64,000 nt of DNA from CBDUXP01 sp965371225 [NCBI: uncultured bacterium] (GTDB taxonomy: Bacteria; Abyssobacteria; SURF-5; CBDUXP01), in NCBI GenBank assembly GCA_965371225.1, contig CBDUXP010000001.1, positions 124,001 to 188,000 of the forward strand, in the 5' to 3' direction. A program made the translations under genes and the position numbers. The notes beneath the pieces were generated by a model. It worked only from the letters and a program-made list of their open reading frames with translations, made no database searches and was not told the origin of the DNA. This document shows positions 48,015 through 57,331 of this stretch, piece after piece. The stretch's first letter is position 1. The number at the start of each line of letters is the position of its first letter.

Positions 48015-50291
48015 ATGACGGACGACGAACGGCGGGAACTCGCCGAGCTGCGCGCGACGCTGGACGCACTCCGTACCCAAGTGCAGGCGGCGGAAGCGCG
48101 CCTCCGAGCCCTGGAAGGGCCCGGCCCGGCAGCAGCAGCGCCCACACCGTCCCCGCCCCTCGCCGCGGCTGCGCCCCTGCCAACGCGTCCCGCGCGCCGC
48201 CCGCGCGCCCGGCCCATCGGTCTCGGCGCTCCCCGCCCCCCCCGCGAGCCGAGTCCCGCCGAGCGGTACGTTCGCGCGTTCCTGGCCGAGGTGAATCCGC
48301 TCAGCCTGTTCGGGGCGCTCATGCTGCTGGTGGGCGCGGCCATCCTCTTCAAGTACGCCATCGACAACAACTGGATTGGGCCCACCGGCCGGGTAGCCAT
48401 GGGCATCCTCGCGGGGATGGGGTTCCTCGCCGCCGGGGAGTACTTCCAGCATCAGGCGGAAACGCGTTGGTCCGGCTGGCGCCGGTTTGCGCCGGTCCTG
48501 GTGGGCGCGGGCCAAGGCATCCTCTTCATCGCGGTGTATTTCGGCCAGCAGCAGTACGAGATCATTCCCGCGCCGCTCGCGTTCGGGCTCTACCTGGTCT
48601 TCACGGCCACCGTCGTCGCGCAATCCCTGCGGTACAACGCCGTGGCGCTGGCCATGTGGGGGCTGGTGGGCGGATACCTGACGCCGGCGCTCGCCAGCAC
48701 GGGCTCGGGCAACTACGTCTTCCTCTCCACGTACCTGCTCGTGTTGAACACGGGCGTGTTCGCGGTCGCGTACCACCGCACCTGGCAGCCGCTGAAGTGG
48801 ATGGCGTTTCTCCTGACCGTGCCATACATGTTCCTGTGGGTGGCCAACTACCTGGCCGATCCGCACGGGACGCGCTGGCTCGAATTCCACTGGCTGCTGC
48901 CGTACCTCTGGGTGTTCTTCGTGTACTTCGCCGCCATCCCCACCTGGCGGAGCGTCCTGCGGCGCGAACCCATCGACCGCTTCGGCCAGGTCCTCACCAT
49001 CCTGAACGGCGTGGTGCACTTCGCGTTCGCCGTGGCGCTCCTGTACGAGGATCACCGCATCTGGCTCGGCGTGGTCGCGGTGGTGGTGTCCGCGCTCTAC
49101 GTGGTCATTTCGTCGCGCGTGGTGCGTCAGCCGGAGCTGGACCAGCGGGCGCTCGTCGTGTTCGCGGGCACGGCCGGTGCGTTTCTCATGCTGGCCACCC
49201 CGTTCCTGGCGCGCGGGTCGGCGATCACGCTCGTCTGGTGCGCGGAAACGGTCTTCCTCGCCTGGGTCTGCACGCAGCCGCGGTACGGGTTCCTGCGTTA
49301 CCACGTGCTGGTCATGCTCGCGATCATCCTCATCCGATTGATAGCCCGGGACCAGCTGCTGAGCCCCGCGTGGTCCGGCGTGGACAAATCCTACATTCCG
49401 CTCTTCCACCTGCGCAGCTATCCCCCGCTCGCGGCGGCAGCCACGTTCGCCCTGGTGGCACGATTGCTCGCACGGGTGCCCAACCTGCGGCTCCCGCTCG
49501 GCTGGGTGCTGGCACCGGGGCTCATCGTTCTGGTGGCCGCGATGGATGGCGAGGCGTATCGCGTCGCGCGATACGTGCTGGTCCCGGGTACGCACCTGTA
49601 CCTACGCGAGCTGGTCCAGGCCGGGCTGTTGGTGGGTGTGCTCGCGGCCATGTGGTTCGCGGCGATGCGCATACTCGGCGCGAGCCGGATTCCGTGGATC
49701 GCGCTGTTCGGGTTCACCGCCCTGCTGACCTTCTGGGTGCTCGATGACCTGCTCTGGCCGGTACCCTACCGGCGGATGGTCCGGGTGCTGGACCCGGACA
49801 TGGGGCTCTGGTGGTTGCACGGCGGAGTGCTGTTCATGCTCCCGTTGGTAGTGCTCTTCGCGCGCCTGGTAGCGCACGTGCCGGACGGGCTCGGCAAGCT
49901 CTCGCGGGACCAAGTGCGTGCGCTGTGTTTCGCGGCGGCTGTGGTCGTCACCATGCTGCTGATGCGTCGGGAAATTTTCGCCATCACCCATGCGCCCCCC
50001 CTCGCGGATCTGTTCCCCGATGCCGCGCGCCGATCCTGGTACCGGATGCTGCTCTCGTTGAGCTACGCCGCGCTCGCGTTCGGGATCTACCTGAGTGCGA
50101 TCCGCACGGACCTGCGCCTGCGCCTGTACGCGGCGTATAGTCTGTACGTCTTCATCGCGCTGAAAGTCATGGTGCTTGACATCGAATCCCGGAACCAGCT
50201 CTACCGCGGATTCTCCGTGGTCGCCATGGGGCTCGTCCTGATCCTCAGCCATTACTTCGCCCAACGCCAGCGGATGCGCCATGCGCAATAG
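48015..50291 (+). CDS. DUF2339 polytopic membrane protein
   Basis: The 758-residue protein starts with a coiled-coil (RELAELRATLDALRTQVQAA, about 6-40) and a proline/alanine/arginine-rich linker. More than twenty hydrophobic helices follow. The DUF2339 signature is clear: NPLSLFGALMLLVGAAILFKYA, AMGILAGMGFLAAGEYFQ and QGILFIAVYFGQQQYEIIP. Members are widespread in gammaproteobacteria and other groups, and their function is unknown. It overlaps the DUF3999 gene by 11 bp; the two families are commonly adjacent, which suggests a membrane complex, with the DUF3999 protein as periplasmic partner. No clear ribosome-binding site precedes ATG 48015. Confidence 0.85.
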   Translation: MTDDERRELAELRATLDALRTQVQAAEARLRALEGPGPAAAAPTPSPPLAAAAPLPTRPARRPRARPIGLGAPRPPREPSPAERYVRAFLAEVNPLSLFGALMLLVGAAILFKYAIDNNWIGPTGRVAMGILAGMGFLAAGEYFQHQAETRWSGWRRFAPVLVGAGQGILFIAVYFGQQQYEIIPAPLAFGLYLVFTATVVAQSLRYNAVALAMWGLVGGYLTPALASTGSGNYVFLSTYLLVLNTGVFAVAYHRTWQPLKWMAFLLTVPYMFLWVANYLADPHGTRWLEFHWLLPYLWVFFVYFAAIPTWRSVLRREPIDRFGQVLTILNGVVHFAFAVALLYEDHRIWLGVVAVVVSALYVVISSRVVRQPELDQRALVVFAGTAGAFLMLATPFLARGSAITLVWCAETVFLAWVCTQPRYGFLRYHVLVMLAIILIRLIARDQLLSPAWSGVDKSYIPLFHLRSYPPLAAAATFALVARLLARVPNLRLPLGWVLAPGLIVLVAAMDGEAYRVARYVLVPGTHLYLRELVQAGLLVGVLAAMWFAAMRILGASRIPWIALFGFTALLTFWVLDDLLWPVPYRRMVRVLDPDMGLWWLHGGVLFMLPLVVLFARLVAHVPDGLGKLSRDQVRALCFAAAVVVTMLLMRREIFAITHAPPLADLFPDAARRSWYRMLLSLSYAALAFGIYLSAIRTDLRLRLYAAYSLYVFIALKVMVLDIESRNQLYRGFSVVAMGLVLILSHYFAQRQRMRHAQ

Positions 50292-51579
50292 CCTCGCCCT
50301 CGCCCTGTGCGTCCTCTCCTTCGCCGGTGCCGCCTGGGGCAAGACCACGGTCGCGCGGCGGGCGCCCAGCGATTTCCACCGCCTGGCCGAGGTGGACGCG
50401 CCGGCCCTGACGCCGGGGGAAGCGTATGCCGTCTCCCTGTCGTACGACGCAATCGCGATGCTCCGATTCAAGGGCGAGCTGCGGCTGTTCGACAGCCGCG
50501 GGGTGGAAATTCCGTCGGTCATCCACACGCGGAAAGAGCGGCGCACCGTCAGCCGTTCACTCACGATCTACGACTCCGCGTGGGAACCGGGGCTCATTCA
50601 GACGCTGGCCGTGGATCGGGGCGCCGCCGCCCGCGAGGCGATCAATGAATTCACGCTGACGATCACCGATCGCCAGTACAACGCCCGCGTGCAGGTGCAC
50701 GGGCGCGACGGGGACGAGGAGTGGCGCATCGTGCGGGACAACCTGCACCTGATCCGGCACGCCATTCCCGCGGAAAACATTCGGTACACGCACAACACCC
50801 TGCGGGTGCCCCTGTCGCGCTTTCGCTACTTCCGATTCCTCATTGCCGCGTCGGGCCGCACCGGACCGCTGACCGTCACCGGCGTTGCGGTGCAGCAGAT
50901 CATGCCGGACCCGGACGCGTTCCTGCGACGCGAGGTGTTCCCCGTACGGTGGACCAACCCGAAGGACCCGGACGAGCGGCGGGAGTATTGGCTGTTCGAC
51001 CTGGGGGCGACGTACCTGGGCATGACGGAACTGCACCTCCAGTTCGGGGACGGTGACTTCGCCCGGCCGGCGCGCCTCCAGGCGTGGGATCCCAAACGCA
51101 AGCGTCCGGGCCGCCACCTGGCACGGGCCATGCTCTACCGCTACGGGGACGACAGCCAGACGGCGCTCAAGGGCTTCGCGGCGGACGCGCAGCGCCTGGT
51201 GCTCGTGATCGACCACGGCGACAACGCGCCGCTGCCGCTCACCGGGGCCACGGCGGCGCGCCCGAAGCTGGAGGTGCGGTTCCTGGCGGAGGGCGGTATC
51301 ACGCCGCCCCTGCGCCTGTACGTGAAGCCAGACGAGGCCCGTACGCCGAACTACGACCTGGCGAAGCGGCTCGCGAAGCGCAAGGACGTGCAGTACACCG
51401 CGTTGGCCCACGGCATCGTGATCGAGAACGCCGGGTACGCCGAACCGATCCCGCCCCTCAGCGAGCGCGTGCCGTACCTGCTGTACGCCTTTGTCGTGCC
51501 GGTCGTGCTCCTCATGGGCTGGTACATCGCCCGGGTGGTGAAGGCGGGGGTGCCGGCGGATCCGCCGCCCGCGGGCTAG
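50281..51579 (+). CDS. DUF3999 periplasmic, membrane-anchored protein
   Basis: The 432-residue protein has a signal peptide (MRNSLALALCVLSFAGAAWG), a large beta-rich periplasmic part beginning SDFHRLAEVDAPAL, and a C-terminal helix (YLLYAFVVPVVLLMGWYIARVV) followed by a short cytoplasmic tail. This matches DUF3999. It starts inside the DUF2339 gene (11-bp overlap) and is thus co-translated with it. Family function is unknown; the topology suggests a periplasmic partner of the DUF2339 membrane protein, perhaps in the envelope. Confidence 0.85.
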   Translation: MRNSLALALCVLSFAGAAWGKTTVARRAPSDFHRLAEVDAPALTPGEAYAVSLSYDAIAMLRFKGELRLFDSRGVEIPSVIHTRKERRTVSRSLTIYDSAWEPGLIQTLAVDRGAAAREAINEFTLTITDRQYNARVQVHGRDGDEEWRIVRDNLHLIRHAIPAENIRYTHNTLRVPLSRFRYFRFLIAASGRTGPLTVTGVAVQQIMPDPDAFLRREVFPVRWTNPKDPDERREYWLFDLGATYLGMTELHLQFGDGDFARPARLQAWDPKRKRPGRHLARAMLYRYGDDSQTALKGFAADAQRLVLVIDHGDNAPLPLTGATAARPKLEVRFLAEGGITPPLRLYVKPDEARTPNYDLAKRLAKRKDVQYTALAHGIVIENAGYAEPIPPLSERVPYLLYAFVVPVVLLMGWYIARVVKAGVPADPPPAG

Positions 51580-51603
51580 CCGGGCTGCGCCGGCCCACCC
51601 GGA

Positions 51604-51609
51604 TATACT
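51604..51609 (+). promoter_or_regulatory. Possible -10 element of the amidohydrolase gene (TATACT)
   Basis: TATACT lies 38 bp upstream of ATG 51648; a -35 is not evident. Confidence 0.3.
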
Positions 51610-51647
51610 GGTGCCGCGAGGCCGGTCGGCCCGCAAGGAGTGGGGGC

Positions 51648-52841
51648 ATGAGCACGAACGGCACGCCAATCATCGACGCGGACGGCCACTTCATGGAAGT
51701 CCACGAAACGTGGACGACGCACCTGGGTCGCGCCTTCTGGGACCGGCGCATCGACGTGGTGGAGGATGCGGATGGGGTGACCTGGTCGTGTATCGGCGAC
51801 CGCAAGCTGCGAACGCTCGGCCGGATGGATCCCGGCACGATCAAGGAAGAAGGCAAACAGGCGGCCGAAGCGCGGAAGCGCGGCCTGAGCACGCAGGGGC
51901 GGGCCCACGACCAAGGGGGCGGGCGCACCTACATGGAGTCGCTCCAACCCGGCGCGTATCAGCCCGCACCGCGGGTCGCGATGCTCGACGAGATGGGCAT
52001 CGACAAGCAGATTATCTTCCCCACCATCGGGCTCAGCGTGTACAAGGCCCTGTGGGACGACCTGCCCGCACTGTATGCGAACTTCAGCGCGTACAACCGG
52101 TGGGTCGCAGAGTTCAATAGTCACGCGCCCGACCGCCTGTTCGGCGTCGGACAGTTCAGCTTGGAGGATCCGGCCTGGGCCGCGGCGGAAGTCGGGCGCT
52201 GCGCCGCCGAAGGGATCAAGGCGATCATGATCCCCGCCGCGTCCACCACGCGCGACGTCCCCATCTTCCACGAGAGCCACGACCAGGTTTGGCGGGCGTT
52301 CGTCGAGCACAACGTGGCGGCGGTGTTTCACATCGCGACGCACAAGCGCCCGCTCCCCATGGAGTGGTACGACGGGGATGACGCGCCGAGCAACAAGGCT
52401 ATGGACCTGGTGTTCCAGTACCTGCCGGCGGCGACGACGTTGACGGCGCTCATTGCCCACGGCAAGCTGGAGCAATTCCCCGAGCTGCGCATTGGCGTCA
52501 TGGAGCTGACCGGGCGGTGGGTGCCCGAGTGGTTGCGGCTCATGGACATCAACCTGAAGTACCACGCGATCATCGGCGGCGGGGGCCTGCCGAAACGCTC
52601 CATGAAGCCGAGCGAGTACTTCCACCGGCAGGTGTGGGTCAGCCCGTTCGCGTGGGAGAGGATCGGCGATTGCGTGGAGAAGGCGGGGCCGGACACGTTC
52701 ATGTTCTGCAGCGACTGGCCCCACCCCGAAGGCAGCAAGAATCCGGTGCCCGACTTCCTGAAAGCCATCAGCCAGGTGGACGATCCCGCCCGCACGGCGA
52801 TCATGGGGGGCAACGCCGCTGCGCTGCTGGGGATCAACTGA
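51648..52841 (+). CDS. Amidohydrolase family 2 (metal-dependent TIM-barrel hydrolase/decarboxylase-like)
   Basis: The 397-residue protein opens with IIDADGHFMEVHETW, where the usual DxHxH metal motif is reduced to D-G-H. PAPRVAMLDEMGIDKQIIFPT follows, then FNSHAPDRLFGVGQFSLEDPAWA and IKAIMIPAASTTRD. The later metal region FCSDWPHPEGSKN contains the conserved SDxPHPE motif. Family members include decarboxylases and lactonases acting on aromatic or acyl substrates. AAGGAG stands 7 nt before ATG 51648. The phosphotransferase gene begins 3 bp after its stop, so the two are co-transcribed. The exact substrate is unknown. Confidence 0.87.
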   Translation: MSTNGTPIIDADGHFMEVHETWTTHLGRAFWDRRIDVVEDADGVTWSCIGDRKLRTLGRMDPGTIKEEGKQAAEARKRGLSTQGRAHDQGGGRTYMESLQPGAYQPAPRVAMLDEMGIDKQIIFPTIGLSVYKALWDDLPALYANFSAYNRWVAEFNSHAPDRLFGVGQFSLEDPAWAAAEVGRCAAEGIKAIMIPAASTTRDVPIFHESHDQVWRAFVEHNVAAVFHIATHKRPLPMEWYDGDDAPSNKAMDLVFQYLPAATTLTALIAHGKLEQFPELRIGVMELTGRWVPEWLRLMDINLKYHAIIGGGGLPKRSMKPSEYFHRQVWVSPFAWERIGDCVEKAGPDTFMFCSDWPHPEGSKNPVPDFLKAISQVDDPARTAIMGGNAAALLGIN

Positions 52842-52844
52842 GCG

Positions 52845-53921
52845 ATGACGGAGCAGACGCAGGCGGACCGGGAACTCGTTCCCGTCCGCGAGGGGCTTGA
52901 ATTCGATTTCGCCGCGCTCCGGGGGTGGTTCGACGGCAACGTGCCGGATTTCCCGGGCGGCGAGTTGGAAGTCCTGCAGTTCGGCGGCGGGCAATCTAAT
53001 CCCACGTTCAGCATTCGCGCGGGGGGCGAGGAAGTGGTGCTGCGCAAGCAGCCGCCGGGCGACCTGCTGCCGACGGCGCACGACATGGCCCGTGAGTTCC
53101 GCGTCATGTCGGCCATGCACAAAGCCGAGGTGCCAGTCGCACGGCCCATCGCCATGTGCACGGACCGCGCGGTCATCGGCACGCAGTTTTATGTCATGGA
53201 GCGCAAGCACGGGTTCGTCGTGCGCGAGGCGATCACGCCGGAGATCGAGAGCGAGGAGATGCGGCGAAAAATCAGCTTCGGGCTGATCGATGCCGCGGCG
53301 AAGGTGCACGGCGTGGACTACGAGGCCCATGGGCTCGCGGACTTTGGCAAGCCCCACGGCTATGTGGCGCGGCAGGTGAAACGCTGGTGGTCGCAGTACG
53401 AACAGTCACAGACGCGGGAGATCGCGGTGGTCCCGCAACTGCGCGACTGGCTGATGGGGCGGCTGCCACCGGACAGCGAATCGCGGGTAGTGCACGGGGA
53501 TTTTCGCGTCGAGAATGTGATGTATGCCGATGACGGCACGGGCCGCGTGACCGCGATCATGGATTGGGAGATCAGCACCCTCGGGGATCCGCTCTGCGAC
53601 CTCGGGTATTCCATGGCGTACTGGCTACAGGGCGAGCGGGAGTCGTTGCAGAGCATGCTCATCCCCAACGTCACGCTCGAGCCGGGCTTCCCCACGAAGA
53701 CCGAAATGATCGCGTACTACGAAGAGATCACCGGCCGCACCATGACGAACTTGGAGTACTACGAAGCGTTCAGCTTCTTTCGCCTGGCGTGCATCGCCCA
53801 GGGCATCATGAAACGCTACCTCATCGGCCAGGCCAAGCACCCGCGCGCGAAACTCATCGGTGAAGCAACGGAGATGATTGCGCAGGCGGGATGGACCATC
53901 GCGGAGAAGTCCGGCCTCTGA
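52845..53921 (+). CDS. Aminoglycoside-phosphotransferase-fold kinase (ACAD10/11-like)
   Basis: The 358-residue protein is an APH-fold kinase: EVLQFGGGQSNPTFSI, EEVVLRKQPPGDLLPTAHDM with the ATP lysine, FYVMERKHGFVVRE, the catalytic loop VVHGDFRVENVMY and the metal site AIMDWEISTLGDPLCDLGY. This spacing is that of the kinase domain joined to acyl-CoA dehydrogenases in ACAD10/11, where it phosphorylates 4-hydroxyacyl-CoAs. No acyl-CoA dehydrogenase is in the window, but an enoyl-CoA hydratase lies two genes downstream. The gene is 3 bp after the amidohydrolase gene. Cytoplasmic; substrate inferred only by family. Confidence 0.88.
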   Translation: MTEQTQADRELVPVREGLEFDFAALRGWFDGNVPDFPGGELEVLQFGGGQSNPTFSIRAGGEEVVLRKQPPGDLLPTAHDMAREFRVMSAMHKAEVPVARPIAMCTDRAVIGTQFYVMERKHGFVVREAITPEIESEEMRRKISFGLIDAAAKVHGVDYEAHGLADFGKPHGYVARQVKRWWSQYEQSQTREIAVVPQLRDWLMGRLPPDSESRVVHGDFRVENVMYADDGTGRVTAIMDWEISTLGDPLCDLGYSMAYWLQGERESLQSMLIPNVTLEPGFPTKTEMIAYYEEITGRTMTNLEYYEAFSFFRLACIAQGIMKRYLIGQAKHPRAKLIGEATEMIAQAGWTIAEKSGL

Positions 53922-56221
53922 ACGCCGCACCCGCCGCATCGGCCCCGACCGCTGCGCCTGTCGCCCGCTGGGCCGATCGCGCCGCGCTCGGGGCGTTCTT
54001 CATCTGGGCCGCGGTCTACGCCACGCGCCGGCTGGGCGGCGCCGACTACTGGTGGCACCTGGCGTTCGGCCGCTACGTCTGGGAGCACCGGGCGCTGCCC
54101 GAGGTGGATGTGTTCACCTTCACGCACCATGGCGCGCCCTGGGTCAACGTCTCCTGGCTCGCGGACCTGCTGCTCTACGGGTTCTACAGTCTCGGCGGCG
54201 TGGCGGCGATGGGCGCGCTGGTCACCATCCTCATACTCGGCAGCCACGTGGTCATGGCCGGCGCGAGTCACCGCGCGGGGCGCAGCATCCTGTTCATCCC
54301 TGCGGCCGCGCTCGCCCTCGGCCTCCACTGGGGCCGCTTCGTGCTCCGCCCGTTCCTCATCTCTTCACTGCTCACCGCGACGGTGATGCTTCTTATCGAA
54401 CGCGATCGGCGGCGGTCCGCGCGCGGCGAGCCGACACCGGGCCGCGCACTCTGGCTGCTGGTCCCGCTCGCGTGGTTCTGGGCATGCAGCCACGGGGCGT
54501 TCGTGATCCTGTACGGGCTCATCGGCGCGTACGGCCTGGAAGTGCTCTGGCAACAGCGCCCGGCGCGCGACGCCGACGCTGGCGCGCGCACAGCATGGCG
54601 GCTTCGATTCCGGAAGCTGGTGCTGCTCGGCATGGCGTGTGCGGTCGCAACCGTCGCGCAACCCTACGGATTCACGGCGTTCGGACGCATCGCCGCCATG
54701 ATGGGCAGCGAGGTGTGGCGCACCGCCATCGGCGAGTGGCAGCACACGTGGGAGTACGCCGCGCGCAGCCCGCAACTGGCGATGCAGTGGTACGGCTTGT
54801 GGGCGTTGATCCTGGTTAGTTTTGTCGCGGCTGGGCGTCGCGGCAGTCTCTTCCGGGGTTGCGTGGTGGCGGGCATGGGGGTGCTCGCCTTCGACGCCGT
54901 GCGCCACCTGGACATCTTTCTCTACATCGCCGTCCCCGCCGTAGCGTGCAACTTCCATGACGCCTGGGAAGCGCGTGGGGCGCGCGTGCGCGAGTGGTTG
55001 CGCGCACGCGGGGTGCGCACGGTCGGTTTCGCGCTCGGGTGGGCCGTCCTCGTCGCCGGCGCGTGCGGCTTTGCCGCGTCACGCTACGTGGTCGGCACCT
55101 ACGTCCGTGGGGACGCGCAGGGGCGCGTGCGCGCATGGGCTACCGCGCCGGGCGCCTACCCGGCACAACCCATGAGCCTGCTGCTTGCCCGCCCCACCAG
55201 CGGCCGCGTGTTCAACTCGTTCGAGCACGGCGGCTACGTCTTCTGGCGCCAGTATCCCAAACCAGTCTTTATCGACAGCAAAGGCCTGGACGAACGGCAG
55301 TTCCTCGACTACGTGGACATCCTGAATTCGCACGAGGCCTTTCAGGCCGCGACGGAGACGCACAACCTGCGCGCGGTGGTCATGCCCCTGGCTCCGCGCT
55401 GGGCGGACTTGTACGTGCGCCTGCAGGCCGACCCCGCGTGGCGGCTGGAACTGCTGAGCCCTGACGGGTACCTGTTCACGCGCCGGCAGGGCACCGCGCC
55501 ATCCCCATCGCCCGAAGGAGATCTGGCGACGTTCATCCCGCCGCCGGTAGGACTCGTGGACGCAGGCGCCGCGCGCGTGGCCCCGAACCCCATCGATGCC
55601 CGGGCCATGGGGCAATTCCTGACCGCCGCCGGCATGCCCAAGCACGCCGCGGTCGCCTATGGTACGGGCATCAAACTGAGTCCGCACCACGCCCCCACCC
55701 GCCTGGACTACGCCAATCTCCTGGTGGACCTCGGCCACGGGAGCGCTGCGCTGGCGGCCGTCGAAGGGGTCGATCGGCGTGCGGGCCGCGACGTGGCAGC
55801 CGCAGCCAGCCTCGTGCGCGCGCGGGTCGCGCAAACGGCCGGCGACCTGACGTCAGCGGTGATGCACGCGGAAGCGGCGGGCCGCGCGGCGGGAGAACCC
55901 GGTTTCGAACTGCGGCTGCAGTTACGCCTCCAGCAGGGGGACGCTGCGGGTGCCGTCGCGGAAGGCCGCCGCTGGGTGCGGCGCTATCGCCGTTCCGCGA
56001 CCGCGCGAAACAATCTGGCCGTGGCCCTCAACACGAACGGGGACTCCGACGCGGCGCTCCGCGCGATCGGGCGGGCGGGGGAATTGGCCCCGGCGCGCGG
56101 CGATATACAGTACACGCGCGGGCTGATTCTGCAGGGCGCGGGCGATGCGGCTGGTGCGGCGGAGGCATTTGCCGCGGCCCGTAGGATGGGGTTCACGTCC
56201 TCGGAGGACGGGGGGAGGTAG
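53891..56221 (+). CDS. Polytopic membrane protein with C-terminal TPR region, function unknown
   Basis: The 776-residue protein has about ten membrane helices in its first 400 residues. Opening loop features WWHLAFGRYVWEHRALPEVD and FTFTHHGAPWVNVSWLADLLLYGF resemble GT-C glycosyltransferase-like proteins, with the acidic residue at VDVFTF. A soluble extracytoplasmic domain (about 420-540: RVFNSFEHGGYVFWRQYPKP, VFIDSKGLDER) and TPR-like helices (about 575-770) follow. ATG 53891 overlaps the preceding gene by 31 bp; a start after that stop would need a non-standard codon. I know no characterised homologue. A membrane glycosyltransferase acting on protein or lipid is plausible but unproven. It is immediately upstream (2 bp) of the enoyl-CoA hydratase gene. 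Confidence 0.7.
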   Translation: MDHRGEVRPLNAAPAASAPTAAPVARWADRAALGAFFIWAAVYATRRLGGADYWWHLAFGRYVWEHRALPEVDVFTFTHHGAPWVNVSWLADLLLYGFYSLGGVAAMGALVTILILGSHVVMAGASHRAGRSILFIPAAALALGLHWGRFVLRPFLISSLLTATVMLLIERDRRRSARGEPTPGRALWLLVPLAWFWACSHGAFVILYGLIGAYGLEVLWQQRPARDADAGARTAWRLRFRKLVLLGMACAVATVAQPYGFTAFGRIAAMMGSEVWRTAIGEWQHTWEYAARSPQLAMQWYGLWALILVSFVAAGRRGSLFRGCVVAGMGVLAFDAVRHLDIFLYIAVPAVACNFHDAWEARGARVREWLRARGVRTVGFALGWAVLVAGACGFAASRYVVGTYVRGDAQGRVRAWATAPGAYPAQPMSLLLARPTSGRVFNSFEHGGYVFWRQYPKPVFIDSKGLDERQFLDYVDILNSHEAFQAATETHNLRAVVMPLAPRWADLYVRLQADPAWRLELLSPDGYLFTRRQGTAPSPSPEGDLATFIPPPVGLVDAGAARVAPNPIDARAMGQFLTAAGMPKHAAVAYGTGIKLSPHHAPTRLDYANLLVDLGHGSAALAAVEGVDRRAGRDVAAAASLVRARVAQTAGDLTSAVMHAEAAGRAAGEPGFELRLQLRLQQGDAAGAVAEGRRWVRRYRRSATARNNLAVALNTNGDSDAALRAIGRAGELAPARGDIQYTRGLILQGAGDAAGAAEAFAAARRMGFTSSEDGGR

Positions 56222-56223
56222 TT

Positions 56224-57003
56224 ATGTACGACACACTGGAACTGGAGCGGGACGGCGCGATCGCGCACGTGTGGCTGAACCGGCCGGAGAAATTAAACGC
56301 CATCAACAGCACGATGCTCAAGGAGATCGTGCAGGTGTGCGACGCGCTCCAGCAGATGCCGGACGTGAGCGTGGTGGTGTGGGGCGGCCGGGGCCGGGCG
56401 TTCAGTGCGGGGGCAGACTTCACCGCGCCCCCCGGCGGGACGGGCGCGCAGGCGGCGACGAACGCGCGGGCCCAACGCTACGCGGGCCAGATTGGCCGGC
56501 GCGCCACGGAGGCAATAGAATCCCTGGAAGCGACGACAATTGCTCGCGTACACGGCTGGGCCGTGGGCGGCGGGTTGGTCCTGGCGTTGGCGTGTGATTT
56601 CCGCATCGCCGCGGCATCGACCACGTTCTGCATCCCGGAAGTGGACTTGGGCATTCCGCTCATGTGGGGCGCAGTGCCGCGGCTCATCCAGTGCGCGGGC
56701 CCGACGAAGGCGCGGGAGTGGATCCTGCTGTGCGACCGTTTTCCCGCCGCCGAAGCGCAGCAGCACGGGCTGCTGAACGCCGTCGTGCCGGACGACGACC
56801 TGGACGGCACCGTCCGCGAGTGGGCCCAACGCCTGGCGGCGAAAGATGAATTGGCGCGGCACGTGACGAAGACCCAGTTCCGCGCGTACGGACGCCGTGC
56901 ACTCCTGGGCGACCTGACGGAGTGCGATGCCGACGCCATTCTGATGGGCGGCCGGATGCGGCGGCCGGCGGGTGGTGACGCTGGGGACGGCGAGGGGCCG
57001 TAA
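56224..57003 (+). CDS. Enoyl-CoA hydratase/isomerase family protein
   Basis: The 259-residue crotonase-fold protein shows HVWLNRPEKLNAINSTML, VVWGGRGRAFSAGADFT as the oxyanion-hole loop and RVHGWAVGGGLVLALACDFR, the second conserved block, followed by TTFCIPEVDLGIPLMWGAVP. The glutamate of PEVDLGI occupies the active-site region. It most likely hydrates or isomerises an acyl-CoA in fatty-acid or related degradation. GGGGGAGG gives a strong ribosome-binding site. The C-terminal tail is short and glycine-rich. The substrate is unknown. Confidence 0.9.
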   Translation: MYDTLELERDGAIAHVWLNRPEKLNAINSTMLKEIVQVCDALQQMPDVSVVVWGGRGRAFSAGADFTAPPGGTGAQAATNARAQRYAGQIGRRATEAIESLEATTIARVHGWAVGGGLVLALACDFRIAAASTTFCIPEVDLGIPLMWGAVPRLIQCAGPTKAREWILLCDRFPAAEAQQHGLLNAVVPDDDLDGTVREWAQRLAAKDELARHVTKTQFRAYGRRALLGDLTECDADAILMGGRMRRPAGGDAGDGEGP

Positions 57004-57007
57004 GCCC

Positions 57008-57034
57008 TTGCCCCCTTGCGTCTTGTGGGGGTAA
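57008..57034 (+). terminator. Hairpin between enoyl-CoA hydratase and ibaG
   Basis: TTGCCCCC pairs with GGGGGTAA (one G-U pair) around an 11-nt loop, 5 bp after the stop codon. It is not followed by T residues. It may end the upstream unit or simply precede the ibaG promoter. Confidence 0.3.
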
Positions 57035-57050
57035 TGTAAAACTAGGTGTA

Positions 57051-57320
57051 ATGCTCAGCTGCGAGGCTGTCAAACAGCTCATTGAACAAGCGCTCCCCGG
57101 GGCCGAGGCCCGGGTGCAAACCTTTGGCGGCGGGGCGGATCACTTCGAGGCCGTAGTAGTGGCGCCACAGTTCGAGGGCTTGTCGATGGTCAAGCAACAC
57201 CAACTGGTCTACGCACCGGTGCAGACGCACCTCCAGAGCGGGGCGATGCATGCCCTGGGCCTGAAGACGTACACGCCCACGGAATGGGCCGACACCCACA
57301 GCGGCCCGGCCGGCACATAA
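57051..57320 (+). CDS. ibaG: BolA-family protein, IbaG-like
   Basis: The 89-residue protein matches the BolA/IbaG family: VKQLIEQALPGAEARVQTFG, then HFEAVVVAPQFEGLSMVKQHQLVYAPV with the conserved histidine, and the C-terminal HALGLKTYTPTEW typical of IbaG. These proteins bind [2Fe-2S] clusters with CGFS monothiol glutaredoxins and help iron-sulfur trafficking or acid response. The grxD-like gene follows after 11 bp, which matches that partnership. The start is ATG 57051 with a weak AGGTG site. Confidence 0.93.
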   Translation: MLSCEAVKQLIEQALPGAEARVQTFGGGADHFEAVVVAPQFEGLSMVKQHQLVYAPVQTHLQSGAMHALGLKTYTPTEWADTHSGPAGT

Positions 57321-57331
57321 TCGAGGAACCC

